64,000 nt of DNA from Pseudomonadota bacterium (GCA_021785405.1 JAJYFF010000001.1:62001-126000), one strand, 5' to 3'. Counted from the first letter of the stretch, positions 1-8,773 are shown. The notes: generated by a model from the sequence alone, not told the origin. Numbers and translations: made by a program.

Positions 1-1118
1 GCGACGCGGGCGTGCTCCGCGGCGGCGCGGGTGCCCGCTTCGAGGTGAGCGACACGCAGAAGCTCGGTGCGGCGTTCGCGCATGCCGGCGTGCTCACGCA
101 CGGCGAGATCCGCGTCGGCGACCGTCTGCAGGCGCAGGTCGACGAGGATCGCCGCCGCGCGATCGCGCGCAATCACTCCGCGACCCATCTGCTGCACGCC
201 GCGCTGCGCGAAGTGCTCGGCGCGCACGTCCAGCAGAAAGGCTCGCTCGTCGCCGCGGACCGGTTACGGTTCGATTTCTCCCATTCCCGGGCGATGACCG
301 CGGAGGAGATCGGCCGCGTCGAGCGGCGCGTCAACGCCGTGATTCGCGCGAACGCCACCGCCGAGACTCGCGTGATGAGTTTCGATGCCGCGGTCGCCGC
401 CGGCGCGATGGCGCTGTTCGGCGAGAAGTACGCGCAGGACGTGCGCGTGCTGAAGATCGGCGAATTCTCGATGGAGCTGTGTGGCGGTACCCACGTGGCG
501 CGCGCCGGCGACATCGGGCTGTTCAAGATCGTCGCGGAAACCGGTGTCGCGGCGGGCGTGCGTCGCATCGAAGCGCTGACCGGCGAAGCGGCCTACGACT
601 GGATCGCCGCCAGCGAACGGTTGTTGGCCGAGCTCGGCACGCTGGTGCGCGGTGGGCGCAGCGATGTCGAACAAAAAGTGCGCGACCTGCTCGAGCGATC
701 GCGCAAGCTCGAGAAGGAAGTGACGCAACTCAAAGCGCGGCTGGCGAGTGGTGGGAGCAGCGATCTCGCAACTGCAGCAAAAGAAGTCAACGGCGTGAAG
801 GTTTTGGCGATGCGCGTCGAGGAGACCGATCCGCAGAGTCTGCGCAGCGCGGTCGACCGCCTGAAGAGCAGCCTCGGCGACTCCGTCGTCGTGCTCGGCG
901 CGGCGCATGAGGGAAAGGTGTCATTTGTCGTCGGGGTTTCCCCTAATGTGAGCACGCGCATCAAGGCGGGGGAGATCGCCAGCATGGTCGCCGGCGAGGT
1001 CGGTGGACGTGGCGGCGGCCGCGCCGATTTCGCGCAAGCCGGCGGAAATCAGCCACAAAATCTCTCGCAAGCGCTCGATCGCGTGGAACCCTGGGTCCGC
1101 AGTCGCCTCGCGGAATGA
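1..1118 (+). CDS. alaS: Alanine--tRNA ligase, C-terminal part (5' end outside window)
   Basis: This is the 3' portion of alanyl-tRNA synthetase, which charges tRNA-Ala and edits mischarged Ser/Gly. The reading frame is open to the left edge, so the gene starts before base 1; the GTG at 12 in the ORF track is not a real start. Visible parts are the editing-domain zinc ligands HSATH and CGGTH, a coiled-coil segment around residues 215-240 of the visible protein, and the C-Ala domain glycine run GGRGGGRADFAQAGG near the end. csrA lies about 260 bp downstream, as is usual in Gammaproteobacteria. The identification is certain; only the N-terminal aminoacylation domain is missing from view. Confidence 0.97.
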   Translation, partial: DAGVLRGGAGARFEVSDTQKLGAAFAHAGVLTHGEIRVGDRLQAQVDEDRRRAIARNHSATHLLHAALREVLGAHVQQKGSLVAADRLRFDFSHSRAMTAEEIGRVERRVNAVIRANATAETRVMSFDAAVAAGAMALFGEKYAQDVRVLKIGEFSMELCGGTHVARAGDIGLFKIVAETGVAAGVRRIEALTGEAAYDWIAASERLLAELGTLVRGGRSDVEQKVRDLLERSRKLEKEVTQLKARLASGGSSDLATAAKEVNGVKVLAMRVEETDPQSLRSAVDRLKSSLGDSVVVLGAAHEGKVSFVVGVSPNVSTRIKAGEIASMVAGEVGGRGGGRADFAQAGGNQPQNLSQALDRVEPWVRSRLAE

Positions 1119-1152
1119 CCCTGCGTCGCAGTGCGTCGACCCCGTGCGCGGC

Positions 1153-1185
1153 CCGTCGGCGCGCGGCGACGGTCTAGGGTTTTTT
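1153..1185 (+). terminator. Possible alaS terminator
   Basis: A GC-rich hairpin (CCGTCG ... CGACGG) sits 35 bp after the alaS stop, and a run of six T follows after a 7-nt gap. The gap between stem and T run makes it non-canonical. Confidence 0.3.
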
Positions 1186-1377
1186 GTCACACGCGTGATA
1201 AGTTACCGACTGCGGAAGACCGGCTCCGGTAGGCTTGCCGCAGGACGGTGACGCGGGGCAACTCTCACCGATCACGATGCACTCTCGGATCGAACGAATC
1301 AGGATTTGACTTGCCTATTGATATGACGGTGACCGTGATCGCGGAATGACCGCGCCCGGGGGCGCCAGGAGTCGATG

Positions 1378-1623
1378 ATGTTGATTTTGACGAGACGGAT
1401 CGGCGAGACCTTGATGATTGGTGAAGAAGTGACCGTCACGGTGCTCGGCGTCAAAGGAAATCAGGTGCGTATCGGCGTGAACGCGCCCAAGGACGTCGCG
1501 GTGCACCGCGAAGAGATCTTCGAGCGCATCAAGCGCGAGGAGCAAGGCGGGGCGTCGAGTCATCCGGACGGTCACGGAGACGACCAGTCGGCCCGACCGG
1601 CGCTCAAACTCGGCGGTCGTTGA
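1378..1623 (+). CDS. csrA: Carbon storage regulator CsrA (RsmA)
   Basis: CsrA is a small dimeric RNA-binding protein that binds GGA motifs in mRNA leaders and controls translation and stability. The first 60 residues match the family closely ([20 protein letters not shown], then [16 protein letters not shown]). The ORF track starts at ATG 1375, but the AGGAG at 1367-1371 lies at a better distance from ATG 1378, which also gives the canonical MLILTRR start. The product of 81 aa is longer than the usual ~61 aa owing to a polar Ser/His/Asp-rich tail. It lies between alaS and tRNA-Ser, a conserved gammaproteobacterial arrangement. Confidence 0.95.
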   Translation: MLILTRRIGETLMIGEEVTVTVLGVKGNQVRIGVNAPKDVAVHREEIFERIKREEQGGASSHPDGHGDDQSARPALKLGGR

Positions 1624-1728
1624 TCGACCGGCCGCGCCAGCCTCTCTCGACACGGCAGGGTTTTTGATTTGGCCCGCGCGGGCGGGTATCATCGCGCGCT
1701 CCGCCGAGGGTATCGTTCAGCGCCCGCC

Positions 1729-1819
1729 GGAGAGATGGCCGAGTGGTCGAAGGCGCACCCCTGCTAAGGGTGTATGGGTCAAAAGCCCATCGAGGGTTCG
1801 AATCCCTCTCTCTCCGCCA
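1729..1819 (+). tRNA. tRNA-Ser(GCU)
   Basis: A 91-nt class II tRNA. The acceptor stem pairs GGAGAGA with TCTCTCC, the anticodon stem CACCC/GGGTG holds loop CTGCTAA with anticodon GCT (1763-1765), a long variable arm pairs TGGGTC-type bases, and the T arm carries GGTTCGAATCC. The discriminator G and CCA are genome-encoded. Confidence 0.97.
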
Positions 1820-1863
1820 AATTCGTCGCGCAATATCCACCAGCCGCTCGGCATTCGCGCGGG

Positions 1864-2304
1864 TCAGGGGTCTCGGGGGACGCGGCGGCCCGCCGCGTCG
1901 ATCAGCGGTTCGCCATCTTCCTTGTAGAACGGACCCTTCTGGGGCAGCGGCAGGATGTCCAGCACCGCCTCCGACGGCCGGCAAAGCTTCGTGCCCCACG
2001 GCGTCACGACGATCGGCCGGTTGATGAGGAGCGGATGCGCCAGCATCTGGTCGACGAGTTGCGCATCGGTCCAGTGCGGCGCGCCGAGACCGAGGTCCGC
2101 ATAGGGGGTTCCCTTCTCGCGCAGCAGTTCCCGGGGCGTGATGCCCATCGCACCGATGAGGCGCTCCAGCGTAGCGCGGTCTGGCGGCGTCTTCAGGTAT
2201 TCGATGACCGTGGGTTCGATGCCGGCATTGCGGATCAAGGCCAGTGCATTGCGCGACGTACCGCAGGCGGGGTTGTGGTAGATCGTCACCATCGGCGATC
2301 TCAT
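1864..2304 (-). CDS. arsC: Arsenate reductase, glutaredoxin-dependent ArsC family
   Basis: It reduces arsenate to arsenite using glutathione/glutaredoxin. The N terminus has the family signature YHNPACGTSRNAL with the single catalytic Cys, and the C-terminal half carries the conserved arginines in NRPIVVTPWGTKLCRP. Length (146 aa) is normal. The ORF track fuses it to an upstream spurious extension. The start chosen (ATG 2304, MRSPMVTI) overlaps the stop of the upstream ACR3 gene in an ATGA, implying translational coupling; ATG 2292 (MVTIYHN) is the alternative. With the permease it forms a two-gene arsenic detoxification unit. Confidence 0.92.
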   Translation of the reverse strand: MRSPMVTIYHNPACGTSRNALALIRNAGIEPTVIEYLKTPPDRATLERLIGAMGITPRELLREKGTPYADLGLGAPHWTDAQLVDQMLAHPLLINRPIVVTPWGTKLCRPSEAVLDILPLPQKGPFYKEDGEPLIDAAGRRVPRDP

Positions 2305-3356
2305 CGACGATGCGCCTGCGTCGCCTGCACGCGCGCGCCGCGTTCGTACCAGCCCTTGCTGCGACGAACCAGCGACACGACCGAGAGCATGACCGGCACC
2401 TCGATCAGCACGCCCACCACGGTGGCGAGCGCCGCTCCGGACTCGAAGCCGAAGAGGCTGATCGCCGCGGCGACCGCGAGCTCGAAGAAGTTGCTCGCAC
2501 CGATCAGCGCGGACGGACCCGCGACGCAGTGCGCCTCGCCGCTCGCCCGATTGAGGAGGTAGGCGAGGCCGGCGTTGAAATAGACCTGGATCACGATGGG
2601 AACGGCCAGCAGCGCGATGACCAGCGGCTGCGCGAGGATCTGCGCTCCCTGAAAGCCGAACAGCAACACGAGCGTCGCGAGCAGCGCGAGCAAGCTCAGG
2701 GGACCCAGGCGCGCGAGCACGGACTCGAGCCGCTTCGCAGCGCCGCCGGACAGCAGGCGCTGGCGTATGCCCTGGGCGATCAGGACGGGCACGACGATAT
2801 ACAGCGCCACGGAGAGCAGCAGCGTGTTCCAAGGAACCGTCACGGCCGAAAGGCCGAGCAACAGGCCGACGAGCGGCGCGAACGTCACGACCATGATGAG
2901 GTCGTTGAGTGCCACCTGCGAGAGCGTGAAGTGCGGTTCACCGTCCGACAGGTTGCTCCACACGAACACCATCGCGGTGCAGGGTGCGGCCGCCAGCAAA
3001 ATGAGCCCTGCGATGTAGCTGTTGATCTGGTCGGCGGGAAGGTAAGGCCGGAAGATCCAACCGATGAACAGCCAGCCGAGCACCGCCATCGAGAACGGCT
3101 TGACGGCCCAGTTCACGAACAGCGTGACGCCGATGCCGCGCCAGTGCTTGCCGACGTCGCGCAGCGCCGCGAAGTCGATCTTCATCAGCATGGGGATGAC
3201 CATCAGCCAGATCAGCACGGCGACCGGCAGATTGACCCTGGCGACCTCGGTCGCGCCGATCGCGTGAAACACGCCCGGGAACAGGTGCCCGAGCCCGATG
3301 CCGATGACGATACAGGCGGCGACCCAGACGGTGAGGTAGCGCTCGAACGTCGACAT
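2301..3356 (-). CDS. acr3: Arsenite efflux permease, ACR3 family
   Basis: An inner-membrane arsenite exporter of the bile acid/arsenite/riboflavin transporter superfamily. It starts MSTFERYLTVWVAACIVIGI, has about ten hydrophobic segments, and contains the family stretch WLMVIPMLMKIDF and the ACR3 Cys region LAAAPCTAMVFVWSNL. Length (351 aa) is typical. Its stop overlaps the arsC start. A ChrR-like reductase lies upstream on the same strand after a 145-bp gap. No ArsR-type repressor sits directly beside the pair, so its regulator is not visible here. Confidence 0.93.
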   Translation of the reverse strand: MSTFERYLTVWVAACIVIGIGLGHLFPGVFHAIGATEVARVNLPVAVLIWLMVIPMLMKIDFAALRDVGKHWRGIGVTLFVNWAVKPFSMAVLGWLFIGWIFRPYLPADQINSYIAGLILLAAAPCTAMVFVWSNLSDGEPHFTLSQVALNDLIMVVTFAPLVGLLLGLSAVTVPWNTLLLSVALYIVVPVLIAQGIRQRLLSGGAAKRLESVLARLGPLSLLALLATLVLLFGFQGAQILAQPLVIALLAVPIVIQVYFNAGLAYLLNRASGEAHCVAGPSALIGASNFFELAVAAAISLFGFESGAALATVVGVLIEVPVMLSVVSLVRRSKGWYERGARVQATQAHRR

Positions 3357-3501
3357 CGCTCAGTCCTTCTCGACCGCGCGGCGCGCGGCGTCGACGTCGA
3401 GGCGGCTGTCCCGCGTTACCCGTCGCCCGACGGCGGAGGCCGTCGTGCCGTCGAGACCGAAAGCACCGATCGCCGCTGGGTCGCCCCGGCGGTTCGCCAC
3501 G

Positions 3502-4062
3502 TCACGAGTTGCCGTTGGCGACGACCCACGCGGCATACGCTTGCATGAAACCCTGCAGGAACTTGCGCGTACCGTCGTTGACGAGTTTACCGCTCGCGTC
3601 GAAGAGCTTGTCGGCGCCGCCGACATAGGCCTCCGGCTGCGCCATCGTCGGCACGTTCAGAAACACGAGTGACTGCCGCAAATGATGGTTGGCACCGAAC
3701 CCGCCGATGTTCCCGGGAGAGACGCTGACGATCGCACCCGGCTTGCCGCTCCATGCGCTCTTCCCGTACGGCCGCGATCCGACATCGATCGCGTTCTTCA
3801 GTGCAGCAGGCACCGAGCGGTTGTACTCGGGTGTGACGAACAGAACCGCGTCGGCCGCCCTGATGCGTCCGCGAAACGCGGTCCACTGCGCCGGCGGATC
3901 GTCATCGGTGTCCTGGTTATAGATCGGCAGCTGCCCTATCTCGACGATGCTCAGCGTCAGTTCCGCGGGCGCGAGTTCGGCGAGTGCGTGCGCTACTTTG
4001 CGATTGAGCGAGTCCTTGCGAAGACTGCCGACGATGACCGCGACGTCTCGTGTCCTGTCCAT
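3502..4062 (-). CDS. NADPH-dependent FMN reductase (ChrR/YieF-like)
   Basis: A flavodoxin-like reductase that uses FMN and NAD(P)H to reduce quinones, chromate or azo compounds. It has the FMN phosphate loop GSLRKDSLNRKVAHAL near the N terminus and the motif TPEYNRSVPAALKNAID in the middle. The start at ATG 4062 (MDRTRDVA) follows a strong AGAAGGAG site; the track's extension to 4095 is unlikely. The 186-aa length fits the family. The position upstream of acr3-arsC suggests a stress or detoxification role, but it is not ArsH: it lacks the long ArsH N-terminal extension. Confidence 0.85.
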   Translation of the reverse strand: MDRTRDVAVIVGSLRKDSLNRKVAHALAELAPAELTLSIVEIGQLPIYNQDTDDDPPAQWTAFRGRIRAADAVLFVTPEYNRSVPAALKNAIDVGSRPYGKSAWSGKPGAIVSVSPGNIGGFGANHHLRQSLVFLNVPTMAQPEAYVGGADKLFDASGKLVNDGTRKFLQGFMQAYAAWVVANGNS

Positions 4063-4177
4063 GCGTGCTCCTTCTCGTTGTTCGACCCACCGCACACCGC
4101 CCGCATCCTTGCGGGCAGCGCGAAACGCTCGCCACCTCGATCGTCGCCTGGGCTGCCGCGACGGTCGAGACGACCGC

Positions 4178-4810
4178 TCAGGCGGCTTTCAGCCAGGCTG
4201 GCGCGATACGCGTGCCGAGTCCGGCGCCGTAGCCCAAATAGATGTTGAGGCCGGCGACGGGCTCGAGGTAACGCGCGTTCTTGAGCCCGCCCGCGTCCAT
4301 CGTCGCGAAGCCTATGCTCTCTGCGATCGTCTTCGCAACCTGCTTGGCCCGGGCGCTGTCACTCGCGATCATGACCGGCACGATCTGACCGCGGCCGAGG
4401 TCGGCACCCGCTCCCAGGACTTCGGCGAACACGGTGTTGAACGCCTTGGCGACCTCCGCTTCCGGGAACGCCTTCGCGATTTCCTCGGCCGCCGACGTGT
4501 CGTGGCCGATCGTGAGCCCCATGTAGTCGGCGGTCAGGGGGTTGGTGATATCGATGACGACCTTGCCGCGCAGGTCACCCAGTGAGCGCAGCGCGGTGAT
4601 GGCGTCCGCGAAGCCGGTGGCCAGGATAACGGCTTCCGCATTGGCCGCTGCCGTCGCGGCGGGAGCGGCGACGACACCGCGATGGCCGCTCGCAACGGCC
4701 TTCGCCTTCTCGAAGTTCCGGGCCGTGACGACGACTTCGTGACCCGCACGGGCGAGTTGCTTGACGAATGCCGAACCCATGTTGCCGGCGCCGACGACTG
4801 TGATTTTCAT
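4178..4810 (-). CDS. NADPH-dependent F420 reductase-like dinucleotide-binding protein
   Basis: A Rossmann-fold oxidoreductase of the NADP-oxidoreductase coenzyme F420-dependent family. The N terminus MKITVVGAGNMGSAFVKQLA is a GxGxxG-type NADP site. Later conserved parts are VVIDITNPLT, FNTVFAEVL and ARYLEPVAGLNI. In proteobacteria such proteins probably act on substrates other than F420; the true substrate is unknown. It is transcribed divergently from a LysR gene with a 143-bp intergenic region, so that regulator probably controls it. Confidence 0.8.
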   Translation of the reverse strand: MKITVVGAGNMGSAFVKQLARAGHEVVVTARNFEKAKAVASGHRGVVAAPAATAAANAEAVILATGFADAITALRSLGDLRGKVVIDITNPLTADYMGLTIGHDTSAAEEIAKAFPEAEVAKAFNTVFAEVLGAGADLGRGQIVPVMIASDSARAKQVAKTIAESIGFATMDAGGLKNARYLEPVAGLNIYLGYGAGLGTRIAPAWLKAA

Positions 4811-4953
4811 GACCCATTCCTCGCTGTCGATGTGAATTGAAGTGGTCTCTCATCACGCGGGCGCTGATGCGTCGCGTATGGCAACAAGCTACGCAGTGGC
4901 CTCCCGGGAATAAATCGCCTATCGTGAGATCGACTGTTCCGCGGGGTGAGACA

Positions 4954-5853
4954 ATGGATCGGTTCCTCGAGATGCAGACTTTTGCGGCCGTCGTCGACGC
5001 CGGCAGCTTCGTCAAGGCGGCGGAATCCCTTGGCCTCGCCAAAGCCGCGGTGTCGCGTTACGTCGACGCGCTGGAGGAGCGTCTGCGCGTACGTCTCTTG
5101 CACCGTACGACGCGCCGGTTGTCATTGACCGAGGCGGGTCAGGTGTTCCACGCGCGCGCCAAGGAGTTGCTCGCTGGTGTCGAGGAAGCCGAAGCGGAGG
5201 TGACTTCGGCAACCGTTGCCGCCGCCGGTCTCTTGCGAATCAATGCGCCGGTCACCTTCGGGATCCGGGAGCTCGCGCCGTTGTGGGGGCGATTTCGGGC
5301 GCTGCACCCCAACGTCAAGCTGGACATCACGCTCTCCGATCGGATCGTCGACCTCGTCGAGGAAGGCTTCGACGTCGCTGTGCGCATCGCCTCGCTCGGC
5401 AACTCATCGCTCATCAGCAAGCGTCTGGCGACGACGCGCGTCGTGCTGTGCGCGACGCCGCAGTACCTGAAGGTCCGGGGAACACCGACGGTGCCCGCCG
5501 ATCTCGCGGGACACGCCATTATTTCCTATAGCTACTTCGCTTCACGTGACGAATGGATCTTCGATGGACCCAAGGGCCGCGTTGCCGTACGGACCGACCC
5601 GATCGTGCACACCAATAGCGGCGACACCTGTCGAACGCTGGCGCTGGCGCACCAGGGGATCATTCTGCAGCCGACGTTTCTCGTGGGCAGCGATCTCAAG
5701 AGCGGCGCACTCGTCGAATTGATGCCCGAATACCGCTGCGCGGAGCTCGGCGTCTTCGCGGTCTACCCGTCGCGCAAGCACGTCGCTGCCAAGGTACGAG
5801 CGCTCGTCGAGTTCCTGGCCGGCGCGTTGGCCGGGCGCAGCCCCCGTGACTGA
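4954..5853 (+). CDS. LysR-family transcriptional regulator
   Basis: A DNA-binding regulator with the LysR winged helix-turn-helix at residues 1-60 (MQTFAAVVDAGSFVKAAESLG, KAAVSRYVDALEERL) and a periplasmic-binding-like effector domain from about residue 90. The start at ATG 4954 (MDRFLEMQTF) is chosen because family members begin just before the helix-turn-helix; a GGGGTGAG lies upstream. It is divergent from the F420-reductase-like gene, the usual arrangement for a LysR regulator and its target. The effector is unknown. Confidence 0.9.
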   Translation: MDRFLEMQTFAAVVDAGSFVKAAESLGLAKAAVSRYVDALEERLRVRLLHRTTRRLSLTEAGQVFHARAKELLAGVEEAEAEVTSATVAAAGLLRINAPVTFGIRELAPLWGRFRALHPNVKLDITLSDRIVDLVEEGFDVAVRIASLGNSSLISKRLATTRVVLCATPQYLKVRGTPTVPADLAGHAIISYSYFASRDEWIFDGPKGRVAVRTDPIVHTNSGDTCRTLALAHQGIILQPTFLVGSDLKSGALVELMPEYRCAELGVFAVYPSRKHVAAKVRALVEFLAGALAGRSPRD

Positions 5854-6028
5854 CGATCTGCGATCGATCCCGCGATCGCCCGTCGGCAGCGGATCCCGAT
5901 CGTCCACGTCGCATTGCCTCGACGGCTGAAACAATCCGTCTCAGCGGGCACCGTTTTTTCATCGACGAATACCCGCTACCTTGCCGACTCGGCCGGCGGT
6001 TTTCGCCTGCAAGGCCCGGGGTTCCGTC

Positions 6029-7090
6029 ATGCTCATCGAGGGTCGTTGGACAGAGAATTGGCAGCCGGTGCAGAAGGCCGACGCGGAGGGTCGCTTCATC
6101 CGGCAAGAGTCCCGTTTCCGGCACCGTATTTCGACCCGCAGCGAGTGGGGGTTCACGCCCGAGCGCGGCCGATACCATTTGTACGTCGCCTATCTATGTC
6201 CCTGGGCTTCTCGCGCGCTGATCGCGTTGCGTCTCAAGGGCCTCGACGACGTGATCAGCGTGAGTGCCGTCGACCCACGGCTGAGCGAGCAGGGCTGGGA
6301 ATTCACGGGTGCCCTTGGCACCGATCGCGATCCCTTGGAAGGGGCTCGCTACCTGCATCAGATCTACACGCAAGCGGATCCCCAGTTCACGGGGCGTGCC
6401 ACCGTGCCGGTGCTCTGGGACCGCCGGCGGCGCACGATCGTCAACAATGAATCCGCCGACCTGCTCCTGATCCTGAACCGCGACTTTGATGCGTTCGCGG
6501 ATCCGAGTATCGATCTGCGTCCCGCCGCGCTCGAGCGAGAGATCGAACCGGTGAATGCGCGGCTCTACGAGGATTTCAACAACGGCGTCTATCGGGCGGG
6601 CTTCGCCGTTACCCAGATGGCGTACGACGAAGCGGTCGAGCGTGTGTTCGCCACGCTCGACTGGCTCGAGGACCGCCTGTCGAATGCCCGTTGGCTGGTG
6701 GGCGATCAACTCACGGAGACCGACATTCGGGCGTTCGTCACGCTCGTCCGATACGATCTCGCGTATTTCGGGCTCTTCAAGTGCAACCGTCGCCCGCTGT
6801 CGGCGTATCCCGCCGTGGTTGCCTACCTCGCGCGTCTGCTCGAGATACCCGCGTTCGCGGCGAGCGTCAGACCCGAGCAGATCAAGGCGGGTTACTATTC
6901 CATCAAGGCGCTCAATCCGAACGGAATCGTGCCTCGCGGCCCGCAACTCGACTACCTCGGCGCGATCGGCGATGCCGCGACGCCGACCCAGGCCAGCCAG
7001 TGCGCCAGCGCCACCCGCCGCGTGATCACGGTCGCGACGGTCAACGGTGACTGTCGGCCGAGGATCGCGACGTCCGGTCCAGTCCCGTGA
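6029..7090 (+). CDS. Glutathionyl-hydroquinone reductase (GST xi/omega type, YqjG/PcpF family)
   Basis: It uses glutathione to reduce glutathionyl-hydroquinones and detoxify quinones. The thioredoxin-like domain contains YLCPWASR with the catalytic Cys, followed by VPVLWDRRRRTIVNNESADL for GSH binding. The helical domain includes the family stretch YEDFNNGVYRAGFA and WLVGDQLTETDIRAFVTLVRYD. The start at ATG 6029 (MLIEGRWTENW) matches family N termini better than the track's 5981 start. The protein should end soon after RGPQLDYLG; instead about 35 extra residues (ATPTQASQCA...) follow and overlap the opposite-strand small gene, suggesting a lost stop or 3' frameshift. Confidence 0.9.
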   Translation: MLIEGRWTENWQPVQKADAEGRFIRQESRFRHRISTRSEWGFTPERGRYHLYVAYLCPWASRALIALRLKGLDDVISVSAVDPRLSEQGWEFTGALGTDRDPLEGARYLHQIYTQADPQFTGRATVPVLWDRRRRTIVNNESADLLLILNRDFDAFADPSIDLRPAALEREIEPVNARLYEDFNNGVYRAGFAVTQMAYDEAVERVFATLDWLEDRLSNARWLVGDQLTETDIRAFVTLVRYDLAYFGLFKCNRRPLSAYPAVVAYLARLLEIPAFAASVRPEQIKAGYYSIKALNPNGIVPRGPQLDYLGAIGDAATPTQASQCASATRRVITVATVNGDCRPRIATSGPVP

Positions 7091-7304
7091 GGCCCTCCGC
7101 ATAGGCGCACAGACATTGCTTGGAACAGAGAACGACGGCGGGCGCCTGGTCGTCGAGCGATCCGCCGTTGGGATGCCGGGTCAGGCGCAGGTGCGGCGCC
7201 GGGCGACGCCCATCGAGGTAGCCGATGTCGCGCTCGCACACGTCGCAGGTGAGCACGACGATCTCTTCCGGCGGATTGAATTCCCCAGTCTTTCGTGATC
7301 CCAT
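7041..7304 (-). CDS. Small Cys-rich (zinc-ribbon-like) hypothetical protein
   Basis: An 87-aa protein not matched to a named family. It has a CDVC pair near residue 20 and a second cluster CSKQCLC near residue 66, spacing suggestive of a treble-clef or zinc-ribbon metal site. The ATG at 7304 is preceded by an AAGG site; the track's long ORF to 8102 is a fusion artefact. It overlaps the 3' end of the glutathionyl-hydroquinone reductase gene on the other strand by 50 bp. Function unknown. Confidence 0.55.
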   Translation of the reverse strand: MGSRKTGEFNPPEEIVVLTCDVCERDIGYLDGRRPAPHLRLTRHPNGGSLDDQAPAVVLCSKQCLCAYAEGLTGLDRTSRSSADSHR

Positions 7305-7578
7305 GCGTGCGACCTTGTTTGCTGCGAGTAGCGGAGTGTAACGAGCGGACCGCACTGAGCCCTCGCCGAAGGAAGCCGAGCGAGGTGGATGGACCGTGAT
7401 GCACCATAACACGTTGCCGCGGGGTGATCCGTCGTTTGCGGTTGCCGCGAGCCGAATGCGCGCCGATGTTCCGCGAGGTGCTGCGCGAGAAGTGCAAGCG
7501 CCTGCGGCGAAAAACGCGTAAAAAGGTGATGGTGGAGCGTGTTTCGGCTTCGCACGCCGGTTAGGACAGCCAACGTCG

Positions 7579-7830
7579 ATGATTTCTCTTCCCGGAGCGC
7601 CCGTGACCATGGATTCGAACGACCTGTCGATCGCAGCTGCGGCGTACCGTGACGCGTTCGGGCACGAGGTGCCGACGCAGGTGCAGCAGATGTTTGCGAC
7701 GCGCCCAGGTCCGCTGGTCATGGAGATTCGCCAGGCCATCGCGCTCGGCCGCGCGGTCCCCGGCTGGCGCACCCTGGCGCGCAATTCCGAGGCGACGATG
7801 GCGGTGGCGTTCACGCCGCCCGGCGTCTGA
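7579..7830 (+). CDS. Small hypothetical protein
   Basis: An 83-aa predicted cytoplasmic protein with balanced composition (AAYRDAFGHEVPTQVQQMF, then RQAIALGRAVPGWRTLA), which looks like real coding sequence rather than a GC-rich shadow. The start could be ATG 7579 or ATG 7609 (MDSNDLS); neither has a strong ribosome site. No family recognised. Confidence 0.55.
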   Translation: MISLPGAPVTMDSNDLSIAAAAYRDAFGHEVPTQVQQMFATRPGPLVMEIRQAIALGRAVPGWRTLARNSEATMAVAFTPPGV

Positions 7831-7912
7831 TCCAAGCGTCCTGCGGCGACTCGACTGACCGTCGGGACGCTGCCATTTTCATCCAAGCAATCGTCCAGAA
7901 CATCGAGGTTCC

Positions 7913-8050
7913 ATGAGACCACCCAACTACCGCAATCTGAAGAAACAGCGCGAAGAAACCAAGAAGCGCGAGAAGCTGGAACGCCTGGCGAAGCGCCAAC
8001 CGCCACGCCCGGTCGACAGCGAGACGACCGAAAGAAAAGAGCCCGGTTGA
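7913..8050 (+). CDS. Short Lys/Arg/Glu-rich conserved-type protein (45 aa)
   Basis: Too short for the ORF track. ATG 7913 has a GAGG ribosome site 5 nt upstream and encodes MRPPNYRNLKKQREETKKRE..., ending RKEPG at TGA 8048-8050. The N-terminal MRPPNY followed by a highly charged predicted helix resembles tiny basic proteins seen in many proteobacterial genomes, of unknown function. The charged heptad-like pattern suggests a single helix that could bind nucleic acid, which is inference. Confidence 0.6.
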   Translation: MRPPNYRNLKKQREETKKREKLERLAKRQPPRPVDSETTERKEPG

Positions 8051-8377
8051 GCCTTACGGAGCGTTCAGCGCAAGGAAGCGAGCCGCAAAACGCGAGCACC
8101 AAGGCGAGTCGTCGCCGACGTGATGCGAATCATGAGCGGGCGAGGACCGGGTCTGATATCATGTCATGCGATCGTTGCCCGTCCGTATGAGTCAGGCGCC
8201 CCATCTGGCGCCCTGTCCGCAGCCGAATAGACCTCGATCAGGTGACACGACGCGCTGATCGATGGCTGCCGGGATTCTCTCGAAGCTCTTTGACGGTACC
8301 GCTTGTGTTTTGACGCGTCCCGCGCGGGTTGCCCGTGCACGGCCGCGAAATCGATCATTCATTTGGATACACAGCAC
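8051..8377. other. Intergenic region upstream of the RRM gene
   Basis: A 327-bp gap without a convincing ORF. It would contain the promoter and a long 5' leader for the RRM protein; such leaders are common for cold-shock-type RNA-binding proteins, but no specific box was identified. Confidence 0.4.
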
Positions 8378-8686
8378 ATGGCCAAGATTTACGTTGGAAA
8401 CCTGCCTTTCAGCGCGACCGAAGAGTCCGTGCGAGAGCTTTTTGGCGCTCACGGCGCCGTACAGTCCGTCGCGCTCCCGAACGATCGCGAGACCGGCCGC
8501 CCCCGCGGTTTTGGTTTCGTCGAGATGTCGGCTACCGACGCCCCGAAGGCGATCTCGGCGCTGAACGGGCACGCGATGGAAGGCCGCTCGTTGCGCGTCA
8601 ACGAGGCGCAAGACAAGCCGGCCGGCCGCTCGGGCGGCGGCGGTGGTGGTGGCGGCGGCGGCTTCCGCGCGTCCAATCGCTGGTAA
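8378..8686 (+). CDS. Glycine-rich RRM RNA-binding protein (cold-shock Rbp type)
   Basis: A single RNA recognition motif protein of 102 aa. RNP2 is IYVGNL at residues 4-9 and RNP1 is RGFGFVEM near residue 45; a glycine tract (SGGGGGGGGGGFRASNRW) forms the tail, as in cyanobacterial and proteobacterial Rbp proteins thought to act as RNA chaperones. The start at ATG 8378 (MAKIYVGNL) is fixed by the family; the track begins 75 nt too early. The GGC/GGT repeat coding the tail explains the simple-sequence DNA at about 8633-8664. Confidence 0.93.
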   Translation: MAKIYVGNLPFSATEESVRELFGAHGAVQSVALPNDRETGRPRGFGFVEMSATDAPKAISALNGHAMEGRSLRVNEAQDKPAGRSGGGGGGGGGGFRASNRW

Positions 8687-8773
8687 GTCATCGCAGCGAT
8701 ACCTCATCCCGGGGGCCAGTGATGGCCCTCGGGGTGAATCGCGAACGACCGTCAGGGGACGGTCGCGCCGCAT

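Noticed and set aside
2244-3548. 434-aa plus-strand ORF rich in His/Arg/Asp
   Set aside because: It is an antisense shadow of the ACR3 permease with unnatural composition.
8633-8664. GGC/GGT simple repeat
   Set aside because: It codes the glycine tail of the RRM protein and is not a separate repeat element.
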